Shown here one piece after another: positions 8,907 through 17,092 of a stretch of DNA of 38,804 nucleotides. The notes beneath the pieces are model-generated. The model was not told where the DNA came from, made no database searches, and saw only the letters and a program-made list of their open reading frames with translations. The stretch is from Candidatus Peribacteria bacterium (GTDB lineage: Bacteria; Patescibacteriota; Gracilibacteria; Peribacterales; Peribacteraceae), in the NCBI GenBank assembly GCA_943357915.1, contig CALRGQ010000009.1, positions 1 through 38,804 of the forward strand, read 5' to 3'. Numbering within the stretch: the stretch's first letter is position 1; every line of letters starts with the position of its first letter. The position numbers and the translations under genes were made by a program.

Positions 8907-10262
8907 ATGATATTCTCTGCTCCCGTGAAGATCCCGCCCCGCATCTACCTTCCACTTCTCCTTGCACTCGCAATCGGCCTGAGTGTCGGTGGACTGTTTT
9001 TGTGGCAAATCAAACAGTCGGTATCAACCATTGAGAGCTCATTCAAGGCAAACACGACACCAACGTTATTACAGAGAATTCTACCAGGAAAACCACGCAT
9101 CACTCCTGATAGCGCTATGCAATCTCAGGCGCTGATGGAACTGCGGCAGGGTGAGATATTTGAACTCAAGGGCGAGTGGAAACTGGCGCAGAATGAGTAC
9201 GCACAGAGTGTGGAATCAGGTGGCGGCACACCGGCACTGAAAAAACTTGCGTCCATCCAGCTCCAACGGCGTGATTATGATGGTGCCGGCATAACGATCG
9301 ACACATTGAAGCGCGAGAACAAAGACTCGGACGATGTCATGTTGCTGGAAGGAATTCTATCACTCCGCAAAGGTGACACATCGACTGCGATCTCGATCTT
9401 CAATCGTAAGCCGGATTCACCACAAGCAATGTACGGACTGGCACTTGTATCGATTGTGCAGGCTGATCATGAAAAAGCGAAACAGTATCTTCTAAAAGCT
9501 ACTGAAAGTGGCGACCCCGCCATCCGAGGAACCGCAGCGGTGATCCTGGAAGCGTATAATGAATTCGCGCTCTTCCCGGAGGGGCAAGCAACACACTTAG
9601 CGACATTACTCGCACGCGCGTTAGCGCAAGTAAACGAATGTGAAACAGCGCTCGTACTCACCGCTCCGGTGATTGCAGCGGAGCCGAGGTACCGTGATGC
9701 GTGGATCGTACAAGGCTTCTGTGAATTTACGACCGAACGCACAAAAGAAGCTCTGGCATCACTGGAACAAGCGTATTCATTAGATCCAGCCAAAGCCGAG
9801 ATTCAGTATTTTCTGGCACGTACTCACGCCGCACTCGGCGACCCCCAAAACGCGGTGACATTTCTACAGTACGCAATTCTCAATGGCTTTGAGCCCGAGC
9901 GCGACGCACGCGAACTGCTGGCTGATTATGCGCGAGAACTCGGCAATACGGACCTGGCGCTGGAACAATATAAGCTGATCGCAGAGAGCAAAGACGGTGA
10001 CCTCGATTCCTTCAAACGTTACATTGACCTTGCAATAGGCATACCAAACCGCAGTCTTGATGCTCTCGCACTCGCAAAAACAGCACTGCAAAAATATCCA
10101 GACGATGCCGATGCTCTGACCTTAACCGCCAAAGCCGCCCTCGCAGCCGGCCTCCCTGAGGATGCACAGAAATACATCGAATCAGCCCTCAAGATTGATC
10201 CAAAAAGTAAAGATGCAGCGTCGGTGCAAGAGGCGATACGGAAGGCGGGGTTAGTGCAATAA
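8907..10262 (+). CDS. TPR-repeat protein with N-terminal membrane anchor
   Basis: TM near N-terminus (PLLLALAIGLSVGGLFLW) and many TPR-like helical repeats. The start may instead be GTG 8925. Confidence 0.8.
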   Translation: MIFSAPVKIPPRIYLPLLLALAIGLSVGGLFLWQIKQSVSTIESSFKANTTPTLLQRILPGKPRITPDSAMQSQALMELRQGEIFELKGEWKLAQNEYAQSVESGGGTPALKKLASIQLQRRDYDGAGITIDTLKRENKDSDDVMLLEGILSLRKGDTSTAISIFNRKPDSPQAMYGLALVSIVQADHEKAKQYLLKATESGDPAIRGTAAVILEAYNEFALFPEGQATHLATLLARALAQVNECETALVLTAPVIAAEPRYRDAWIVQGFCEFTTERTKEALASLEQAYSLDPAKAEIQYFLARTHAALGDPQNAVTFLQYAILNGFEPERDARELLADYARELGNTDLALEQYKLIAESKDGDLDSFKRYIDLAIGIPNRSLDALALAKTALQKYPDDADALTLTAKAALAAGLPEDAQKYIESALKIDPKSKDAASVQEAIRKAGLVQ

Positions 10263-10281
10263 ATGAATTTATTTTTATATT

Positions 10282-10506
10282 ATGAAAAAAGTATCACTTC
10301 TCTCATCGATCATCTTCCTCATTGCAGGGGCAGGTATGACGTGGTTTTCCATAAAACGCTCATTGTTGCCATACAATGACGAGGGAAGATACTTTGATTC
10401 CGTGAACGGGGTTTCTTATACTGAACAAGCAGTAATTGCATACGGTTTTCTTGCAGCTGTGTTGATAGTTATAGGACTCATCTCGTTTTGGTGGAGTAGA
10501 AAGTAA
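10282..10506 (+). CDS. Small two-TM membrane protein
   Basis: 74 aa with two hydrophobic helices. Confidence 0.55.
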   Translation: MKKVSLLSSIIFLIAGAGMTWFSIKRSLLPYNDEGRYFDSVNGVSYTEQAVIAYGFLAAVLIVIGLISFWWSRK

Positions 10507-10519
10507 CTCTCCTTCGATA

Positions 10520-10655
10520 TACAGCCCTCACTCTGTCCCGCACGCGCGGGACATCTCTCTCCATCGATATGGAGAGAGAAATGTCCGTAATCAGAGAAAT
10601 TCAGACCCCCTTCTCTCCAGATCGTTGCAGAAGAGGTTGGGAGGTGAGGGCTGTA
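10520..10655 (+). mobile_element. MITE-like structured element, copy 1
   Basis: Ends TACAGCCCTCAC / GTGAGGGCTGTA; internal hairpins GTCCCGC-acgc-GCGGGAC and CTCTCTCCAT-cgat-ATGGAGAGAG. Confidence 0.7.
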
Positions 10656-11026
10656 ATGCGCTGCAATACATCTGGCAATCTGTGAAGAATCTCCTCATTT
10701 TTAAAACGAATCACTGTGTAATCATGATCTCCAATCACTTCCGTTCGCAGAGAATCACGCTCTTGTTGATCATCGTGTATCCCACCATCCACTTCGATAA
10801 TCAGCCGGTGTTCCGGACAGAGAAAATCTGCGATGAAAATATCAATATTCGCTTGTCTGCGCCATTTCATTCCGTTCAATTTTCTATTGCGCAACGCTTC
10901 CCATAAGACACGTTCGGCAGGGGTTTGATTCTTACGTAACTCTCTTTTCAGTTGCAGCTTTCGAAAATCATATCGAGATCTTGCATTGTCCATGCTTGTG
11001 ATTGTAACAGGTCGGATCTCCTGCAT
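10601..11026 (-). CDS. DUF559 (Vsr/EDxHD-like) endonuclease-domain protein
   Basis: QTPAERVLWEALRNRKLNGMKWRRQANID-FIADFLCPEHRLIIEVDGGIHDDQQERDSLR is the DUF559 signature. Confidence 0.92.
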   Translation of the reverse strand: MQEIRPVTITSMDNARSRYDFRKLQLKRELRKNQTPAERVLWEALRNRKLNGMKWRRQANIDIFIADFLCPEHRLIIEVDGGIHDDQQERDSLRTEVIGDHDYTVIRFKNEEILHRLPDVLQRITALTSQPLLQRSGEKGV

Positions 11027-11053
11027 AAGGGGTGTGAAGCAATTTCCAGCCGC

Positions 11054-11389
11054 TTAGTGAATAAAGTTATTTGCTTCTTTTGATGCTTGAACAAGTGCCC
11101 GTCTTGCAACATCAGCAACTGTTTCAGTGGTAATATTATTTCTAATACAATAACTTGAATGTAACCAAAATATTAGCTTTTTCGCACCCTTGCTTGCGTT
11201 ACAGGAACAGCAACAGAGAGCGATATTATCGATTGTCACGATCTTGGCATCATTAATAATGTGCTCCCAAGTCGGCATCGATTTTCGAAATGTATTGTTT
11301 TCCTCAAAAAGAACGTTGCAGTAAATACAATGCTTGTCCCTATTTCTAACCTCCTTTTCTAGCCAATCTGGAATGTTCCATTTATTCAT
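11054..11389 (-). CDS. HNH-type endonuclease
   Basis: CIYC...TWEHI...NIALCCCSCNASKG zinc-binding HNH motif. Confidence 0.85.
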   Translation of the reverse strand: MNKWNIPDWLEKEVRNRDKHCIYCNVLFEENNTFRKSMPTWEHIINDAKIVTIDNIALCCCSCNASKGAKKLIFWLHSSYCIRNNITTETVADVARRALVQASKEANNFIH

Positions 11390-11483
11390 AATACTTCGAC
11401 TCTATTCTTAGCACCGCAACCTTACGATAACAAATCACGTAATTAAATTTTGCTTTACCAATAACGCTGCCAAGCTTGTGCAT

Positions 11484-11621
11484 CAGCCCTCATCCTCAAT
11501 CCTTCTCCATCGATATGGAGAAGGAAGCTCTGCTTCACAGATCACAAACTCTGATTACGGACATTTCTCTCTCCGGAACGCCGGAGAGAGATGTCGCATC
11601 AGCGACAGAGTGAGGGCTGTA
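11484..11621 (-). mobile_element. MITE-like structured element, copy 2 (inverted relative to copy 1)
   Basis: Reverse complement matches copy 1 over about 75 nt (TACAGCCCTCACTCTGTC....GACATCTCTCTCC....GGAGAGAGAAATGTCCGTAATCAGAG), with different but complementary stem bases. Confidence 0.7.
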
Positions 11622-11664
11622 TTGGAGAAATCGAAAGGTAAGGTCTATTTTCAGGCATATAAAC

Positions 11665-11695
11665 AAAAAGACCGGCGAGCGGTCTTTTTGTATTT
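11665..11695 (+). terminator. Intrinsic terminator
   Basis: AAAAAGACC-ggcgagc-GGTCTTTTTgtatttgtttt. Confidence 0.75.
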
Positions 11696-12050
11696 GTTTT
11701 CGCCTCCTCGGCTATCAACGAATGAATTGTGGAAAACGTTCGCTGAGCCTTCGATCGGAAGGATAACATGGGGGAGGAGCCCCGTATAACTCTACCTTGC
11801 TATGGTCTCTTGTTTCTCCTCGTGACCTGACGAAGTCCCCGGACCGGTTCATCACGCGGTGCCAAAAGGCTCCGGGAGAACACTGGGGAGAAAGGTGGCA
11901 CCCCCCAGAACTCTCTCATATCCAAAGGGCGTCATCGCAGAGTAGAGAGGGTGGTATCCATGCAGTGATGGACATCACCCTCTCCTCTTATTAACAGTGG
12001 TGTGAAAGATCTTGTTTATTTTTATGCCCCGCGTCCGGGGCTTGTGTGTT
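11696..12050 (+). ncRNA. Candidate structured non-coding RNA, family unassigned
   Basis: No plausible long ORF; several strong hairpins, including GGTGCC...GGCACC and GAGAGGGTGGTATCCAT-gcagtg-ATGGACATCACCCTCTC, between two terminator-like hairpins. Confidence 0.4.
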
Positions 12051-12052
12051 TG
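12026..12052 (+). terminator. Terminator-like hairpin
   Basis: GCCCC-gcgtcc-GGGGC followed by TTGTGTGTTTGTGT. Confidence 0.5.
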
Positions 12053-12207
12053 TGTAGTGATTTCTTTTATGTTTGAAAGAAATCATGTCATTGTAGTCGG
12101 CTTAAGAAATTACACAAGATAATGCACTGGCAGATTCAGAATAATGTGTTGTTGTATAATTAATGTATTCGAAGCCCGCTGATGTAAACGGGTGCTATAG
12201 TGCGCAC

Positions 12208-13575
12208 ATGCTCCTACGTTTCCTGCAAAAATTCCGTATCGCATTGGCCGCTTTGATCGGTCTTGCGATTGCACTCGCTACTATCGCGGGCATCTTCCTC
12301 AGTCTAAAAGTAAACCCTGACACATTACATCTCGCTGACCGAATCGATGCCACTCACAGCATTCTGTATGTATCCACTCCTGATCGTGCAATTCTCTTCG
12401 GTGCTTTGCATCGTTATCAAAACATTCTGAGTATTGGAGCGCCAAAGGAAGTAGATATTGCGGTAGCGGATCGTTATGAATTCGCACTCATCCAAACTGG
12501 CTCAGGAGAAACGGCTTGGATTCTGGACAGCGTGAATACTACGAAAGGAACACATGTGATGCAGGCTTCTAAAACTGACGTATCGCTTCTTCCGCTCACC
12601 GAGCGTCGCCAATCACTGGCATCTACGCCGCTTTTTAAGTCCGTATCAGAACCAACTGCGTCATTTGCATGGTTCGATACAGCAGCTATCCCTCTTCCGG
12701 AGTCTGAGAGTGCGCTATTGGTGCAAGCAGCCCTCTCATCATATTCAGAAGGATTGATTCAGTTTGATGCAGTCGGCCGCGGACGGTTATCGTTGATCGG
12801 ACAAACAAAACCACTTCACGGGAATGCGGGCGAGATCCCGAATACTCATCCCCTACCTCTCTTAGGAATCTCCCTATCCGAACCTGCAGCCGTCCTGCAA
12901 AACTTCGGTACGGAGTTTACAGCGAAAGACCCTGCACTGTTAGAGGGAATGACGGGCATTCTGAAAGCTCAGCTGCAAAAACTCACTGGATCAACTGATG
13001 TGAATGGATTGGCGGATGATCTACTCACAGGACCTTTTACAATCATCATCAAGCAGGGAGATGCTGATGCTCTGTTGTTTGCACTATCAGGTACTGCAAC
13101 AAGCGCAAAAGTCTTTGATCAATGGAAAACAAGCATATTGTCTCTCCAAACAGAAGGAATTATCAGAACAAAAGAATTTTTTGAAAAAGAATATACCCGC
13201 ACAGATGTCACTGCGAAGCAGGTAGCAGAGAACACAGCATCGAGAGACTATAAGAACTGGATTTTGGATGTACCACAAGGCAGCGGAGCTGAGTTATCAC
13301 TCATGACTGCACAAAAAGCCCGCAAATACATCCTCGGAAATAACGAACAACTTATAAAGAGCATGATTGATGCTGATGCGGGCATGCCGAGTAGTGGCGT
13401 TAGTACGGGCAGCGCAGATATGACATGGTTTGCAAGTATAGCTAAGGCTCACATGCCATTTCTCGGATCCATCCGAGAAACAGTAGAAGCGTTTTTCGGC
13501 ACTTTCCCTTCACGTCTTGTATGGAAAGTATCCACAATCCCGAATGGAATCATTGTGGACTGGCAAATCAATTGA
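12208..13575 (+). CDS. Membrane-anchored hypothetical protein
   Basis: MLLRFLQKFRIALAALIGLAIALATIAGIFLS N-terminal TM. Start at 12208 preferred over 12163 because -10-like TATAGT (12196-12201) and TATAAT (12155-12160) precede it. Confidence 0.7.
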   Translation: MLLRFLQKFRIALAALIGLAIALATIAGIFLSLKVNPDTLHLADRIDATHSILYVSTPDRAILFGALHRYQNILSIGAPKEVDIAVADRYEFALIQTGSGETAWILDSVNTTKGTHVMQASKTDVSLLPLTERRQSLASTPLFKSVSEPTASFAWFDTAAIPLPESESALLVQAALSSYSEGLIQFDAVGRGRLSLIGQTKPLHGNAGEIPNTHPLPLLGISLSEPAAVLQNFGTEFTAKDPALLEGMTGILKAQLQKLTGSTDVNGLADDLLTGPFTIIIKQGDADALLFALSGTATSAKVFDQWKTSILSLQTEGIIRTKEFFEKEYTRTDVTAKQVAENTASRDYKNWILDVPQGSGAELSLMTAQKARKYILGNNEQLIKSMIDADAGMPSSGVSTGSADMTWFASIAKAHMPFLGSIRETVEAFFGTFPSRLVWKVSTIPNGIIVDWQIN

Positions 13576-13624
13576 AGCAGCGCTACTCTTCTGTGTCCCT
13601 GGGTTCCGCCCTCACAACTCTCCT

Positions 13625-14530
13625 ATGAAAAACTTTGATTTTCTCCGTCCGGCCAAATACTTCTTCGTAATTTCTACGGTCGCGACACTTGTCAGCATCG
13701 TGCTTCTGATTGTCCCGGGCTTGCATTACTCCATTGAGTTCACGGGAGGCACCCGCACGGAGATCGCAGCATCAGAGGGTAAAACCCAAGAAGAGATTGC
13801 TGCCGCCTTCACATCATTCCAGGGCACGGATCTTCTTCCGACCGTGAACCGGATGCAAAACGGTCATTTTCTCGTACGAATGAAAGGCATTGATGACAAG
13901 ACGCACAATGCTCTGCTTGCGCACCTCAAGAGCACACTTGGCGAGGTCACAGAGGTTCAGTACACCACCATCGGTCCGACTGTCGGCAGTGCACTAAAAA
14001 CCCGCGCTATCTATGCGCTCCTCGTCGCATCACTCGGCATCATCGTGTATCTCGCATTCGCGTTCCGCAAAATCCCACGCCGCTACAGCCCATGGAAATT
14101 TGGCGTTGTGGCTGTCGCAACACTGCTCCATGACGTCATGGTCACCGTTGGCGTCTTTGTGATCCTCGGCAGATTCACGAATTTCGAGGCTGACACGCTG
14201 TTTATTACGGCACTACTGACAATCCTCGGTTACTCCGTCAATGACACTATTATTATCTTTGACCGTATTCGCGATAACGTCTTCACCCAAGAGCGCAAAG
14301 AGGACTTTGCGACGATTGCCAACCGTTCGGTCAACCAAACATGGAAACGGTCGTGCTACACCAGCGGCTCAACGCTTATCATGCTGACATCTTTGTTCGT
14401 CCTTGGTAGCGAGTCGATCAAATGGTTCGTCCTGACACTCATCGTCGGTATCTTGCTTGGCACATACTCGTCCGTCTTCGTCGCTACTCCGCTCTTGGTG
14501 TACTGGAACAAACGTCAAAAACACCATTAG
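13625..14530 (+). CDS. secF: Protein translocase subunit SecF
   Basis: MKNFDFLRPAKYFFVIS...IEFTGGTRTEI; FITALLTILGYSVNDTIIIFDRIRDN; NQTWKRSCYTSGSTL. Confidence 0.92.
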   Translation: MKNFDFLRPAKYFFVISTVATLVSIVLLIVPGLHYSIEFTGGTRTEIAASEGKTQEEIAAAFTSFQGTDLLPTVNRMQNGHFLVRMKGIDDKTHNALLAHLKSTLGEVTEVQYTTIGPTVGSALKTRAIYALLVASLGIIVYLAFAFRKIPRRYSPWKFGVVAVATLLHDVMVTVGVFVILGRFTNFEADTLFITALLTILGYSVNDTIIIFDRIRDNVFTQERKEDFATIANRSVNQTWKRSCYTSGSTLIMLTSLFVLGSESIKWFVLTLIVGILLGTYSSVFVATPLLVYWNKRQKHH

Positions 14531-14545
14531 TCTCCTGCCCTCTCT

Positions 14546-15847
14546 ATGGAAACCACAATCGAGAAACTACCTCAGTCCCGTATTCGCACTCTCACGGTCA
14601 TCACGGATGATGAACGTCAGAATGCCGAAAATATTGCCGTGGCACTGCTTGCTGAGCGTGTAGAAATCAAAGGATTCCGCGTCGGCAAAGCTCCGGCTGA
14701 TATGGTCAGAAACCGCGTCGGTGAGGAGAGACTGACGGAAGAGACTGTCCGTGCGCTGCTACCGAAAGTCCTGAAGGAAGCGCTGGAAAAAAGTGGCGCT
14801 AAGCCAATCCTACGTCCAGCTGCCAGCGTCACGAGCTCGAAGCCGCTCACGATTTCTTTGGTGTTTGTTGAGCGTCCAGCAGTGAACCTCAAGAAGCCAG
14901 ATTCCATCAACGTCGAAAAGAAAACATTCACCGAAACAACCGATGCCGAAGTCGAAACGTTCATCAAAAAAATCCTCATGCAGGACCGTCAAGAAACTCC
15001 TGTGGATCGTCAGGCAAAGCAGGGTGATCTCGTGCATCTGTCGATGTCAGCCAAGAAGAAAGAGAAGCAGGTCGACGAACTGACCATCGGGCACTACAGC
15101 TTGATGATCGGCTCAGAAGATCTTTTGCCGCAGTTAGAAACTCACGTGCTCGGCATGAAGAAAAATGACAAGAAAACAGCCGATGTGACGTTCCCGAAAG
15201 AGCATGATATTCCAGGTATCCGTGGAGAAAAAATTACAATAGAAATCACCGCAAAAGGCGTCAATGAAGTAAAGCTGCCGGAGCTAACGCAAGAATATTT
15301 GAAGACTCGTCTGGGCACAGACATGACACCGGATTTGTTCCGGAAAGACGTCAAGAAAATGATGCTGGATCGCAAGAAGTCCGAAGAGATGAAACGCCGT
15401 GAGGAAGATTTATATGAAAAAGTTAAAGCGGCAACACAAGTAGACGTAGCTCCTGAGCTCTTGGATGCCGAAGTACAAGATATGGTCCAAGATCTGCATC
15501 AGCGTTTGGAACAACAGAAGATGTCCATGGATGACTGGCTCAAGGCCACCGGTAAAGATGCAAAGTCAGTCATTGATGAGATGAAACAGATCGCAAGCAG
15601 CCGCATCGTTCTCCGCTTCGGAATGCAGGAACTGGCAACCAAACTGAAGATCGAACCAGATGATAAAGCTCTGGAACAGAACCTGAAATCAGCAAAAGAA
15701 CATGAAGAGAAAAATGGCCATTCGATTCCGGAGGCAGAACTGCAACCAGGTGGGTCTGTTTATGAACAGATCAAGTTTGACCTCAAGATGCAGGCATTAG
15801 TGAAGCAGATGGTGGAGGATGAGGAACCAAAGAAGATGGCGGCTTAA
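14546..15847 (+). CDS. tig: Trigger factor
   Basis: KGFRVGKAPADMVRNRVG N-terminal ribosome-binding region; FKBP-like and C-terminal chaperone domains. Confidence 0.88.
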   Translation: METTIEKLPQSRIRTLTVITDDERQNAENIAVALLAERVEIKGFRVGKAPADMVRNRVGEERLTEETVRALLPKVLKEALEKSGAKPILRPAASVTSSKPLTISLVFVERPAVNLKKPDSINVEKKTFTETTDAEVETFIKKILMQDRQETPVDRQAKQGDLVHLSMSAKKKEKQVDELTIGHYSLMIGSEDLLPQLETHVLGMKKNDKKTADVTFPKEHDIPGIRGEKITIEITAKGVNEVKLPELTQEYLKTRLGTDMTPDLFRKDVKKMMLDRKKSEEMKRREEDLYEKVKAATQVDVAPELLDAEVQDMVQDLHQRLEQQKMSMDDWLKATGKDAKSVIDEMKQIASSRIVLRFGMQELATKLKIEPDDKALEQNLKSAKEHEEKNGHSIPEAELQPGGSVYEQIKFDLKMQALVKQMVEDEEPKKMAA

Positions 15848-15853
15848 ACTTTC

Positions 15854-15880
15854 ACACCTTCCAAAACACCTTCAGTTTCC
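15854..15880 (-). repeat. Duplicated 3' end of relA (27 nt, 1 mismatch)
   Basis: ACACCTTCCAAAACACCTTCAGTTTCC versus ACACCTTCCAAAACATCTTCAGTTTCC at 17095-17121; on the minus strand encodes KLKVFWKV*. Confidence 0.85.
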
Positions 15881-15919
15881 ACTGGGAGGCTAGAAGAACT
15901 CCCACTCACGGGAGGTAAC

Positions 15920-16150
15920 CGCTCACTACCCCCGCCCGCCGCCTCATTCCGGCGCTGATGCGCCACCTTTCTCCCGATGGGGGAGAAAGGAACCATAATA
16001 AAGATAGGATATAGCTTGGGATATGTATGTATTGAAAATCATAAAGAAAAGTAGAGCGTCCCCCTTCTCCCCAGCCTCAGCGGGAGGGGGGGGTTAGGGG
16101 GTGAGGCGGAGGAAGTCAGCAGCCTTTTCGCTGGTGATGGGTAGTGAGCG
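15920..16150. mobile_element. Divergent third MITE-like structured element
   Basis: Outer ends CGCTCACTACCC/GGGTAGTGAGCG, inner CCGCCTCA/TGAGGCGG, hairpins GGCGC-tgat-GCGCC and CTTTCTCCC-gat-GGGGGAGAAAG. Confidence 0.6.
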
Positions 16151-16277
16151 TTTATTTTATAGCCGCACTCCGAGCGCTACTTCTTATAAGAACCGCGGCT
16201 AGATACTCTCTCCCCTGTTTCTGCCCTAGAACATGCAAAATGCAGTAGAGGCTGCACCGATACGATAGAATACTCGT

Positions 16278-17024
16278 ATGGAAAAATCCGTCCCATATTT
16301 ACGAGACATTCGCCCCAAGGAAAAGGAGCGGGATATTCATCAGTTCCCATTCAATATTCCCGCACTCAAAGGAGGCGATATCCAACTTTCTTTTCGTTCA
16401 CCTGTGACGTTCTTTGTCGGTGAAAATGGTAGTGGCAAATCCACTCTTCTTGAAGCTATTGCCATTGGCAGCGGCTTCAACCCTGGAGGCGGTTCAAAGA
16501 ATACCCAAAACCAACAAAGAAAGAGCGAATCTGAATTGCACGATCATTTAATTTTTTCTTGGAAACAAAAGGTTTTTGACGGTTTTTTTCTGCGAGCTGA
16601 AAGTTTTTTCAATTTTGCTTCGTTTCTTGAGGAATGGGAACGTGAGACTGGTAGAGATTTTCACGGACCATACGGTGGTAAATCATTACATGAACAGTCG
16701 CATGGCGAGTCCTTTATGGCTCTGATGAAAAATAGATTTAAGAAAGGACTCTTCATGCTGGATGAGCCTGAGGCAGCTCTCTCCCCCACCCGCCAACTGA
16801 CATTTTTATTCCTCCTCCATCAACTTATCGTCAGCGGTGAATCACAATTCATCATCGCAACTCACTCACCGATCATTCTCAGTTATCCGGGTGCTACGAT
16901 TCTTCACTTTACAAAAGAAGGACTACGAGAAGTGGCGTATGAAGAAACCGAGAATTTTACGGTGACCAGAGATTTCTTGCAGGGACGAGAAGCTTTCTTT
17001 CGACATCTTTTTGAAAAAAGTTAA
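16278..17024 (+). CDS. AAA/ABC-type ATPase
   Basis: Walker A GENGSGKST, Walker B-like LFMLDEPEAALSP, H-loop IATHSPI. Confidence 0.9.
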   Translation: MEKSVPYLRDIRPKEKERDIHQFPFNIPALKGGDIQLSFRSPVTFFVGENGSGKSTLLEAIAIGSGFNPGGGSKNTQNQQRKSESELHDHLIFSWKQKVFDGFFLRAESFFNFASFLEEWERETGRDFHGPYGGKSLHEQSHGESFMALMKNRFKKGLFMLDEPEAALSPTRQLTFLFLLHQLIVSGESQFIIATHSPIILSYPGATILHFTKEGLREVAYEETENFTVTRDFLQGREAFFRHLFEKS

Positions 17025-17092
17025 AATTGCCCAGTTTTTACTTTCCACCCACTGATAATCGCGAAAGATATCGATCTTCCGCTCCTCACTTC

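Noticed and set aside
11827-11893. CTGACGA ... GAAA resembling a hammerhead ribozyme core
   Set aside because: The outer helices and a cleavage-site strand with matching arms could not be found; likely chance.
11940-11985. AGAGGGTGGTATCC resembling a T-box antiterminator
   Set aside because: The conserved ACCGCG part is missing, the sequence pairs fully into a simple hairpin, and no aminoacyl-tRNA synthetase or amino-acid gene follows.
12163-12207. Alternative upstream start of the 12208 gene
   Set aside because: Lies right at a TATAAT box and adds residues before a typical N-terminal TM; 12208 is more plausible.
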